The notes under the pieces are model-generated. The model did no database searches. It was given only the letters and a program-made list of their open reading frames with translations, and had not been told where the DNA came from. From assembly GCA_963841045.1 (NCBI GenBank), contig CAWJBD010000007.1:62001-126000 (forward strand): a stretch of DNA of 64,000 nt. Direction: 5' to 3'. The position numbers and the translations under genes were made by a program. Shown here in pieces: positions 53,302-60,356 of the stretch (the first letter of the stretch is position 1; each line of letters starts with the position of its first letter). The DNA comes from Aalborgiella sp963841045. Its GTDB lineage: Bacteria; Pseudomonadota; Gammaproteobacteria; Burkholderiales; Burkholderiaceae_C.

Positions 53302-54288
53302 ATGCATCAACTCAAACGAATCAACCGACGCTTGGCTTTAACTTTGGCTGCTGCCGTTTTTCTAGGCACAACCATACCGGCAGCCGCGCAGGCTGATTTT
53401 CCGAATCGCCCCATCAAGATTGTGGTTCCACTGCCAGCGGGTGGTGCTGCAGATGTGGGTGTTCGTGCCATGGCAATTGAGCTTGAAAAAACACTCAAGC
53501 AATCAGTGGTGGTGGACAACAAGCCTGGTGGTTTGTTCATGGTGGGCATGCAGTCTGTGCTTGGCGCGCCTGCTGATGGCTATACCGTGATGCATTTGAA
53601 TTTGGGTATGGTGGGCGTTCAAGTGGTGCAAAAGAAATTTGATTTGAACAAGCAACTCATTCCATTGACGATTGCAGGTGATACGGCGATGGTTCTCATG
53701 GTGGGCCCGAACTCACCCCACAAAACCATGAAAGATTTGGTTGCGTTTGGGCGTGCAAACCCAGGCAAACTCAATTATTCAACACCAGGTGCCGGCGCAA
53801 TTGAGCATCTCAAAATAGCGCAAATGGAAAAAGTTGCAGGTTTTTCAGCAACCAATGTGGCTTACAAAGGTGGACCAGATATGGTCAAAGCGGTTATCGC
53901 TGGCGAAGTTGATTTCACTGTCGCACCTGCTATTTTCGCCATGCAGTTTGCACCCAAAGGGCAAGTTAAAGTTTTAGCTGCAATGGATCAAAGCCGCTTG
54001 AAAGAATTTCCAGATGTTCCCACCATCATTGAAGCCGGTGTGAACGTATCACCCTTGCGCATTTGGTCTGGCTTTGCCGTTCACCCAGATACACCGCCAG
54101 CCATTGTGCAACGTCTCCAAAGTGAATTCGCCAAGGTTGCGGTTTCAGCGCCCATCGTTGAAAAACTCACACCGTTTGGCATGACATTGAAGTCGAGTAA
54201 AACAGTTGACGAGTTTCGCAAGCAAATTTCAGCAGATGCTGCTTGGATGACTGAAGCCGCATCAGGTTTGAATCTGGCCACAAACTGA
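53302..54288 (+). CDS. Bug/TctC-type periplasmic binding protein
   Basis: A 328-residue exported receptor. Signal peptide LALTLAAAVFLGTTIPAAAQA is cleaved near residue 31. Family motifs are IKIVVPLPAGGAADVGVRAM, VVDNKPGGLFMVGMQSVLGA and PADGYTVMHLNLG. It is the last gene of the 45-54 kb operon and a distant relative of the 50435 product, sharing the VDNKPG motif. Two binding proteins for one operon suggest two substrates or a recent duplication. After it comes repeat copy 12. Confidence 0.9.
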   Translation: MHQLKRINRRLALTLAAAVFLGTTIPAAAQADFPNRPIKIVVPLPAGGAADVGVRAMAIELEKTLKQSVVVDNKPGGLFMVGMQSVLGAPADGYTVMHLNLGMVGVQVVQKKFDLNKQLIPLTIAGDTAMVLMVGPNSPHKTMKDLVAFGRANPGKLNYSTPGAGAIEHLKIAQMEKVAGFSATNVAYKGGPDMVKAVIAGEVDFTVAPAIFAMQFAPKGQVKVLAAMDQSRLKEFPDVPTIIEAGVNVSPLRIWSGFAVHPDTPPAIVQRLQSEFAKVAVSAPIVEKLTPFGMTLKSSKTVDEFRKQISADAAWMTEAASGLNLATN

Positions 54289-54330
54289 TGGCCAAAATTG
54301 AAGGTTTGTGCTGAAAAATTCAGAGTTTAA

Positions 54331-54412
54331 ATCGATGCCTAGTATGCTATATATTTAATAGCATACTAGGCAATAAATACGCCGGCTACAGGCCAAATTT
54401 CTATAAATTTTT
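54331..54412 (+). repeat. Dispersed palindromic repeat, copy 12, with perfect 15-bp stem
   Basis: TGCCTAGTATGCTAT (54336-54350) is the exact reverse complement of ATAGCATACTAGGCA (54358-54372), around a 7-base loop. The conserved right part AATAAATACGCCGGCTACAG, then GCCAAATTT, follows. This is the best-preserved copy and lies between the Bug gene and convergent lipA, 16 bases from the lipA stop. Confidence 0.96.
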
Positions 54413-54427
54413 ACAAAATCAACGCAT

Positions 54428-55423
54428 TCAGCTTGAGCCTGCTTTGGATGCCTGCAAGCTGGCCTGTACATCCGCATGGTAGCTTGAGCGAACCATGGCA
54501 CCCACGGCGGCGTGGCTGAATCCCATTTCGTAGGCGCGAGTTTCGAACATTTTGAAAGTGTCGGGGTGCACATAGCGTTTGACGGTCAAATGCGCGTTAG
54601 ACGGCGCAAGGTATTGGCCAATCGTCAACATGTCAATGTCGTGGTCGCGCATGTCTTGCATCACTTGCAGCACTTCTTCATCGGTTTCACCAAGCCCCAC
54701 CATGATGCCGCTTTTGGTTGGGATATGGGGGTGCAAAGCCTTGAACTTCTTCAGCAACTGCAAAGAGAATAAATAGTCAGAACCAGGACGCGCTTCTTTG
54801 TAAAGGCGGGGCGCTGTTTCTAAGTTGTGGTTCATCACATCGGGTGGTGAGGCGGTTAAGATTTTCAATGCGCGATCGTCACGACCTCTGAAGTCGGGCA
54901 CTAAAACTTCAATCTGAGTTTGTGGTGAAAGTTCGCGTATGTTTTGAATGCAGTCCACAAAATGCTGTGCGCCACCATCACGCAAATCGTCGCGGTCCAC
55001 ACTGGTGATGACCACGTATTTGAGTTTCAGCGCCGCAATGGTTTTGGCCAAGCTCAATGGCTCATTCACATCCAGTGGGTCTGGCCGGCCATGTCCGACA
55101 TCGCAAAATGGGCAGCGTCGTGTGCATTTGTCACCCATGATCATGAAGGTAGCCGTGCCTTTGCCAAAACATTCGCCAATGTTGGGGCAAGAGGCTTCTT
55201 CGCAAACGGTCACCAGTTTGTTGCTGCGCAACACGTCTTTGATTTCGTAAAAGCGTGTGGAGGGTGAGCCCGCCTTGACACGGATCCAGTCCGGTTTTTT
55301 GAGTATTTCACCTGGCACGACTTTGACAGGAATGCGCGACAGCTTGGCGCCCGCTTTTTGCTTGGCAAGCGGGTTGTAGTCTTGCTGGCTTTGTGATTCA
55401 CGAATGGTGTTGGAAGTGGTCAT
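54428..55423 (-). CDS. lipA: Lipoyl synthase
   Basis: A 331-residue radical SAM enzyme that inserts two sulfurs into octanoyl groups on lipoyl domains. The auxiliary cluster cysteines are in CEEASCPNIGECFGKG near residue 75, and the radical SAM cluster in CTRRCPFCDVGHG near 105. VVITSVDRDDLRDGGA and MVGLGETDEEV are further family blocks. The C-terminal end lies 16 bases from repeat copy 12. lipB is about 0.6 kb away on the same strand, with a small exported-protein gene between on the other strand. Confidence 0.96.
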   Translation of the reverse strand: MTTSNTIRESQSQQDYNPLAKQKAGAKLSRIPVKVVPGEILKKPDWIRVKAGSPSTRFYEIKDVLRSNKLVTVCEEASCPNIGECFGKGTATFMIMGDKCTRRCPFCDVGHGRPDPLDVNEPLSLAKTIAALKLKYVVITSVDRDDLRDGGAQHFVDCIQNIRELSPQTQIEVLVPDFRGRDDRALKILTASPPDVMNHNLETAPRLYKEARPGSDYLFSLQLLKKFKALHPHIPTKSGIMVGLGETDEEVLQVMQDMRDHDIDMLTIGQYLAPSNAHLTVKRYVHPDTFKMFETRAYEMGFSHAAVGAMVRSSYHADVQASLQASKAGSS

Positions 55424-55520
55424 GGCATCATTTTATGCGTTCAACAGAATTAGCTGCGCCATGAGGCCAATAGATTTGTATACTCGGTTTATCTATTTTT
55501 CACTCTTGCAGAGAAACCCC

Positions 55521-55976
55521 ATGAAAAAACTACTCTTGTTCCTTTTGATTTTGCTGTTGCCGGTTTTGTACGTTTACTGGTTTTATTTCAATGTTTACAG
55601 CGATGGTGAGCGCGAAGGCGTGATGATGAAAATATCGCGCAAAGGCAATGTGTTCAAAACGTTTGAAGGCGAAATCATGCAGCCCGGATTTCGCACAGGT
55701 GGCGGCAGCATCAATTCAAATAACTTTAAGTTCACTGCCATTGACGACGTGGTGAGCAAAAAACTGAGCGATGCCACGGGTAAAACGGTGAAAGTTCACT
55801 ATGTGCAGTACCGCAAAACTTTGCCTTGGCGTGGTGATAACTACGATGCCGACAATGCCGAACCAGGTCAATACATAGTTGACCGTGTATTGGAGGTCAG
55901 TGCGGCATCAGCACCTGCACAAACGCAATTGCCACCCATGGTGTTGCCGACGCCTGCGCCAGCAGCTGCCCAATAA
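55521..55976 (+). CDS. Small exported/anchored hypothetical protein
   Basis: A 151-residue protein beginning MKKLLLFLLILLLPVLYVYW, a leucine-rich signal anchor. The soluble part (GEREGVMMKISRKGNVFKTF, EGEIMQPGF, VKVHYVQYRKTLPWRGDNYD) ends in a Pro/Ala-rich tail (PPMVLPTPAPAAAQ). It looks like the uncharacterised proteins annotated as 6-phosphogluconate dehydrogenase-like in some Bacteroidetes and proteobacteria, but I cannot name a function. ATG 55521 fits the signal sequence. The longer frame from 55404 begins inside the lipA promoter region. Confidence 0.7.
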   Translation: MKKLLLFLLILLLPVLYVYWFYFNVYSDGEREGVMMKISRKGNVFKTFEGEIMQPGFRTGGGSINSNNFKFTAIDDVVSKKLSDATGKTVKVHYVQYRKTLPWRGDNYDADNAEPGQYIVDRVLEVSAASAPAQTQLPPMVLPTPAPAAAQ

Positions 55977-56008
55977 TTAAGCCTATAGTCGTGTTGGTTA
56001 GATTGGGG

Positions 56009-56735
56009 CTAAATAGGGGCTAAATACGCGCTGAGCTTGTTGGCCAACACTATGGCCACATCGTCCCAAGAGGCGGATACGTCCAGCATGGCAAGGTCAA
56101 CAGTTTGTAGCCCAGAATAACCACAAGGGTTGATGCGTGAAAATGGCTCTAAATCCATCGCCACATTCAGCGCCACACCGTGGTAGGCGCAGTGTCGGCT
56201 GACTTTGATGCCCAAGGCGGCGATTTTGCCCAAACCAGTGAAATCAATCGTTGTTTGTCCTAAATTGCTCTTTTGCGGTCTTTGGGGTAACAAGGCATGC
56301 GAAAACGGATCATCCAGTCGAACATAAATGCCAGGCGCTCCCGCCACGCGGTGCCCTGTCACGCCAAAATGCGCCAAAGTGCGAATAATGGCCTCTTCCA
56401 AACGGTACACATAGCCTTTGACAAAAAATCCGGCCGCCTTTAAATCAATCAGCGGGTAGGCAACCACTTGCCCAGGGCCGTGGTAGGTCACCTGCCCACC
56501 ACGGTTGGTTTGGATGATGGGAATGTCACCCGCATTCAAAATGTGTTCAGTTTTACCCGCTAAGCCCTGCGTAAAAACCGGATTGTGCTCACAAATCCAT
56601 AGCACACTAGGCAATAAATACGCCGGATCTAGGCTAATTTCATCATTAATTTGAGCCAATACGATGGCTTGTATAGTCTTGCATGGCCACATAAGTGGGC
56701 AAGTACTCAACACGACCAAGGAATTGGGTTTGCAT
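56009..56735 (-). CDS. lipB: Octanoyltransferase LipB, frameshifted beside a repeat insertion
   Basis: LipB moves octanoyl from acyl carrier protein to lipoyl domains. The true N-terminus MQTQFLGRVEYLPTYVAMQD begins at ATG 56735 but its frame ends inside the repeat zone near 56650. From there on, the intact remainder is one base out: LWICEHNPVFTQGLAGKTEH, then QTNRGGQVTYHGPGQVVAYP, GAPGIYVRLDD and the catalytic Cys/Lys region GKIAALGIKVSRHCAYHGVA. Repeat copy 13 (56596-56655) encodes ISLDPAYLLPSVLW in place of the usual short loop. Either a one-base artefact or the insertion itself breaks the gene. Downstream of the DUF493 gene by 28 bases. Confidence 0.83.
56596..56655 (+). repeat. Dispersed palindromic repeat, copy 13, inside lipB
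   Basis: Plus strand reads CATAGCACACTAGGCAATAA, then ATACGCCGGATCTAGG, then CTAATTTCATCATTAATTTG. In lipB sense it is reversed. The consensus TAG of that frame (CTG TAG CCG) is CTA GAT CCG here, so the stop is lost. The edge at 56655 falls where the lipB frame changes. Confidence 0.88.
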
Positions 56736-56763
56736 GAATTCAGAAAATGTGAGCGATGCAAGT

Positions 56764-57102
56764 TTAAAGTGCCATTTTCACCATGGGGTGTGTAGACAGC
56801 GTTCGGTAGATTTCATCCAGCTGTTCCCGCGAGGTGGCAGTGATGTGAATGGTGACGCCCAAGTAGTTGCCCGCTTTGCTTTCGCGCAGTTCGATGGTTT
56901 TGGCATCGAATGTGGGGTCAAATTCATGTGCAATGCTGGTAATGGCATGAACAAAACCGTCCACTTTCGCGCCCATCACTTTAATGGGGAAATTGCATGG
57001 GTAGACGATGAGCGACTCTTCAACCACAGGTAATGTGTGAATACCTGGTTTTGTTGAATCAACTTGGGCTTGGGGCTTTTTGGGCGTGGTATTCATGTTC
57101 AT
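56764..57102 (-). CDS. DUF493/YbeD-family regulatory-domain protein
   Basis: A 112-residue protein with the ACT-like YbeD fold. Conserved text includes ESLIVYPCNFPIKVMGAKVD, FVHAITSIAHEFDPTFD and GNYLGVTIHITATSREQLDE. It is the usual upstream neighbour of lipB in proteobacteria, as here, so it is presumed linked with lipoate metabolism. The start at 57102 (MNMNTT) or at 57096 (MNTT) cannot be separated. It is transcribed divergently from the ATP synthase operon across about 156 bases. Confidence 0.88.
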   Translation of the reverse strand: MNMNTTPKKPQAQVDSTKPGIHTLPVVEESLIVYPCNFPIKVMGAKVDGFVHAITSIAHEFDPTFDAKTIELRESKAGNYLGVTIHITATSREQLDEIYRTLSTHPMVKMAL

Positions 57103-57189
57103 TAATCTGATATGGGGGTATTTTGCATTCGATTCAACCGTAAAAAACGCCTTAAATGGAAGAAAAAGTAAACAACTACCTTCATAAAG

Positions 57190-57220
57190 CTGGCAATAGC
57201 TGAGGGTTTATACGTATAAT
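57190..57220 (+). promoter_or_regulatory. Probable promoter of the atp operon
   Basis: A perfect TATAAT at 57215-57220, within GTATAATGGGG, is 39 bases before the atpI ATG. The best -35 candidate is CTGGCA at 57190-57195, four of six matches but with a long 19-base spacer. Confidence 0.5.
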
Positions 57221-57258
57221 GGGGAGCTTTATTTGCTGGTCTACTTTTGGGGTTTCAC

Positions 57259-57888
57259 ATGTTTGCAAGAGCTCTGCTGTCAAAACATCTGAAGAAACAA
57301 GAGGCCAAGCGCATAGCTCTAGAGGCTCAAGCGGTAGGTAGATTAAGCACGATAAGCACAAACGAAATTGCAAGCGTTGAAAGCGGAAACAGTGTGGATG
57401 AATTTGCAAAGGCCATTGAGGCTACAGCGGAAACATCGCCCCTGAATGCGCAGCAAGCGCAAGCTTTACGTGACAGTTTTCGTCAGGAAGGTTCGAGCAT
57501 ATCGCCATGGCAAATTCTTGCTTGGCAATTTGTAGCGGGCTTAATGATGTCGTTGATTGTCTGGTTGGTAACTGGCAGGCTGAATTTGGCAGTGTCGGTG
57601 GCATACGGGGCAATCGCAGTGGTTTTGCCGGCAGCTTTGTTTGCCAGAGGGTTGATGAGTCAGTTTTCAAGCTTGAATGCCATGACCGCTGGTTTTGGTT
57701 TTTTTGTCTGGGAAGCGTTAAAAATTGCGGTGACCATCGTTTTGATAGCGATGGCGCCAAGTTTGGTGGCAGATTTGGACTGGTTGGCCATGCTGATTGG
57801 CTTAATCGTCACCATGAAGATAGTTTGGGTAATTTTGTGGTTGACAAGACGAATGAAAGCTTCTCGTCAACCTCAGGAATTAAAGTAG
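57259..57888 (+). CDS. atpI: ATP synthase subunit I (AtpI)
   Basis: A 209-residue accessory protein whose four membrane segments are in the C-terminal two thirds (ILAWQFVAGLMMSLIVWLV, LAVSVAYGAIAVVLPAALFA, FFVWEALKIAVTIVLIAMAP, WLAMLIGLIVTMKIVWVILW). It assists assembly of the c-ring and Mg handling. The N-terminal cytoplasmic 75 residues, rich in Ala and Glu, are longer than in most AtpI proteins. ATG 57259 is used. A TTG at 57247 is less likely. Opens the atp operon. Confidence 0.85.
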   Translation: MFARALLSKHLKKQEAKRIALEAQAVGRLSTISTNEIASVESGNSVDEFAKAIEATAETSPLNAQQAQALRDSFRQEGSSISPWQILAWQFVAGLMMSLIVWLVTGRLNLAVSVAYGAIAVVLPAALFARGLMSQFSSLNAMTAGFGFFVWEALKIAVTIVLIAMAPSLVADLDWLAMLIGLIVTMKIVWVILWLTRRMKASRQPQELK

Positions 57889-57969
57889 TGATCTGAATGA
57901 AGCCAATCATTGGTTTGATTGGTATGAATTGAAGCGTAATCCATAAGCGTAAAAACATAAGAGTTCAAT

Positions 57970-58882
57970 ATGTCTGAAGCAGCAACAACGGCAATCAAAA
58001 CAGGTGAGCACGCCGGCCCAACAGCCAGCGACTACATTGTTCACCACCTGACGCATTGGCAAAACAAAAAACAAACTGAAATTGTTGATTTTTCAGTTTT
58101 CAATTACGACTCCATCTTTTTCTCTGTTTTGCTCGGCTTGGTAGGCAGCTTTTTCCTGTGGAAAGCAGCTAAAAAAGCCACTTCAGGCGTGCCGGGTCGC
58201 TTGCAAGCAGCGGTTGAGATTTTGTTTGACATGGTCAATGACCAAGCCAAATCCATTGTGCACAACGCCAATAGCCGCAAATTGGTTGCGCCTTTGGCCT
58301 TGACGGTGTTTGTTTGGATTTTCTTGCTCAATGCAATGGATTTGTTGCCATTGGATTTGTTGCCTTTGATTTGGGAAAAAATCTACGGCGCAATGGGTCA
58401 TGACCCGCATCATGCGTATTTGCGTGTTGTGCCCACTGCTGATTTGTCTGTGACAATGGGTTTATCCGTCGGCGTCTTGGTGATTTGCTTGTTTTACAAC
58501 ATGAAAATCAAAGGCATGGGCGGTTGGGCGCATGAATTGGTTTCTGCGCCATTTGGTACCAGCAAAAATCCGATTTCTGCAGTGATGTTGGCAGTCGTGA
58601 ATATCGCTGAGCAATTGATTTCATTTACAGCCAAAACCGTATCGCATGGCATGCGACTGTTTGGCAATATGTATGCTGGCGAGTTGGTATTTATGCTGAT
58701 CGCTTTGCTGGGTGGTTCATGGGCTTTGTCGCTTTGAGCCAGGAAGTTTGGCATTGTTGGGTTTGCATGTGGTGGCTGGATGGGCGTGGGCTGTGTTTCA
58801 CATCATCATCATTGCCTTGCAAGCTTTTGTGTTCATGATGTTGACCTTGGTTTATATCGGTCAATCACATGACGCACATTAA
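57970..58882 (+). CDS. atpB: ATP synthase Fo subunit a, with +1 frameshift at CTT-TGA
   Basis: The proton-channel subunit. The first frame encodes about 255 residues from MSEAATTAIKTGEHAG through AVVNIAEQLISFTAKTVSHGMRLFGNMYAGELVFMLIALL, seen in pieces, with the essential Arg in MRLFGNMYAGEL. It stops at TGA 58735-58737. The family C-terminus (LGLHVVAGWAWAVFHI, ALQAFVFMMLTLVYIGQ) follows in the +1 frame to TAA at 58882. Removing one T from TTT at 58733-58735 restores it, giving about 303 residues. Because subunit a cannot work without these helices, I treat the gene as functional and the indel as artefact or programmed shift. Confidence 0.92.
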
Positions 58883-58945
58883 TTTGTTTTATTGTTTTAG
58901 CGTTAGTTTTATTTTTTCTTTTCGTTTTTTTATCTAGGAGTCATC

Positions 58946-59209
58946 ATGGAAGTCATTAGTTTTGCTGCTCTCGCTGCTGGTTTGATCATTGGTTTGGGCG
59001 CTTTGGGTGCTTGTATCGGTATCGGTATCATGGGTAGCAAATACCTCGAATCAGCTGCACGTCAGCCTGAATTGATGGGTGAATTGCAAACCAAGATGTT
59101 CGTTTTGGCTGGTTTGATTGACGCGGCGTTCATTATCGGTACTGGTATTGCTTTGTGGTTCGCTACTGCCAACCCGTTCCTCGCTCAAATCGCACGTTTG
59201 GTTAAGTAA
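58946..59209 (+). CDS. atpE: ATP synthase Fo subunit c
   Basis: An 87-residue double-helix hairpin that forms the rotor ring. Helix one has the glycine-rich GLIIGLGALGACIGIGIMG, the polar loop is AARQPELMGELQ, and helix two has the proton-carrying aspartate in AGLIDAAFIIGTG. Asp rather than Glu and absence of an E-x-x-S/T sodium motif point to proton coupling. GGAG lies 7 bases before ATG. Confidence 0.97.
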   Translation: MEVISFAALAAGLIIGLGALGACIGIGIMGSKYLESAARQPELMGELQTKMFVLAGLIDAAFIIGTGIALWFATANPFLAQIARLVK

Positions 59210-59252
59210 TCATTCGCTTGTTATCTCAAAACTTCATTGAAGGAGATTTCCA

Positions 59253-59723
59253 GTGAGTATTAACGGAACCCTGATAGCGCAGCTGATAGTTTTCGTGCTG
59301 TTGGTGGCATTCACGATGAAATTCGTGTGGCCGCCCATGGCGAAAGCTTTAGATGAACGCGCTGCAAAAATTGCTGATGGTTTGGCTGCAGCTGATAAAG
59401 CAAAAACAGAGTTGTCTAACGCTAACAAGCGTGTAGAAGACGAGTTGGCTAAGTCGCGCACTGAAACCGCTGCACGCTTGGCAGATGCTGAGCGTCGCGG
59501 ACAAGCCATTGTGGAAGAAGCCAAAGCCAAAGCGACTGACGAAGGCAACAAAATCATTGCCGCCGCCAAAGCCGAAGCTGAGCAACAAACAGTTAAAGCG
59601 CGTGAAACTTTGCGTGAGCAAGTTGCCGCCTTGGCTGTCAAAGGTGCAGAGCAAATTCTTCGCAAAGAAGTCAATGCCAGCGCGCACGCCGATTTGTTAG
59701 GCCGCTTAAAGACTGAACTTTAA
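59253..59723 (+). CDS. atpF: ATP synthase Fo subunit b
   Basis: A 156-residue peripheral-stalk subunit. One N-terminal membrane helix (LIAQLIVFVLLVAFTMKFVW) ends in PPM, followed by a long coiled-coil rich in Ala, Lys and Glu (AKTELSNANKRVEDELAKSR, through QTVKARETLREQVAALAVKG). The start is GTG at 59253 (GTGAGTATTAACGG) with GGAG upstream. It links the a subunit with delta. Confidence 0.96.
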   Translation: MSINGTLIAQLIVFVLLVAFTMKFVWPPMAKALDERAAKIADGLAAADKAKTELSNANKRVEDELAKSRTETAARLADAERRGQAIVEEAKAKATDEGNKIIAAAKAEAEQQTVKARETLREQVAALAVKGAEQILRKEVNASAHADLLGRLKTEL

Positions 59724-59762
59724 GACTAACTCTATTTTTGAATTGAACGATACGAGCACCTT

Positions 59763-60293
59763 ATGGCTGAAATAGCAACCATTGCCCGCCCTTATGCGGA
59801 GGCACTTTTTAAGGCAACTTCTAAAGACTTGAACGGCGCTGCTGTTTGGGTGGACGCGTTGTCTGCTGTTGCGCAAAACGAGCAGTTGCAACAATTTGCA
59901 GACAGCCCTAAAGCCAGCACCGATCAAGTTTTTGATTTGATAGCAGGTGTTGCCAAAGTTGATTTGCCAGAAGCGGCTAAAAACTTTTTGCGTATGGTGA
60001 TTGAAAACGGTCGCTTGAGCGCCTTGCCAGAAATGGCAACGCAGTTTCGCGCTTTGAAAAACGCGCAAAGCGGCTCTTCAGATGCCATCGTGCACAGTGC
60101 TTTCCCGATTGATGCCGCTGCTTTGGCTGATTTGGGTAAGACTTTGGAGGCGCAATTCAAACGCAAACTCAATTTATCGGTTGTTTTACAGCCAGAATTG
60201 ATTGGTGGTATTCGTGTCGTGGTGGGCGATGAGGTGTTAGACACTTCTGTGAAAGCTCGCTTGCAACAAATGAAAGTGGCATTGACTGCGTGA
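59763..60293 (+). CDS. atpH: ATP synthase F1 subunit delta
   Basis: A 176-residue subunit. N-terminal helices begin AEIATIARPYAEALFKATSK, and the conserved C-terminal block is NLSVVLQPELIGGIRVVVGDEVLDTSVKARL (shown here in shortened reading: PELIGGIRVVVGDEVLDTS). It caps the alpha/beta hexamer and holds the stalk. Usual length. Confidence 0.96.
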   Translation: MAEIATIARPYAEALFKATSKDLNGAAVWVDALSAVAQNEQLQQFADSPKASTDQVFDLIAGVAKVDLPEAAKNFLRMVIENGRLSALPEMATQFRALKNAQSGSSDAIVHSAFPIDAAALADLGKTLEAQFKRKLNLSVVLQPELIGGIRVVVGDEVLDTSVKARLQQMKVALTA

Positions 60294-60356
60294 GCTTGTT
60301 GCTCTCGTGTTCAAGGCATGGTTAATTTAACTCAATAAAGAAAGAAGGAAAGAGTC

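Noticed and set aside
8297..54288. Complete tripartite tricarboxylate transporters
   Set aside because: Only the periplasmic Bug-type receptors occur (8297, 50435, 53302). No TctA or TctB membrane genes are present in the window.
56021..56040. Partial match to the repeat core (CTAAATACGCGCTGAGC) in the 3' end of lipB
   Set aside because: Only about nine bases match. It lacks the GGC-CAATTT end and the stem.
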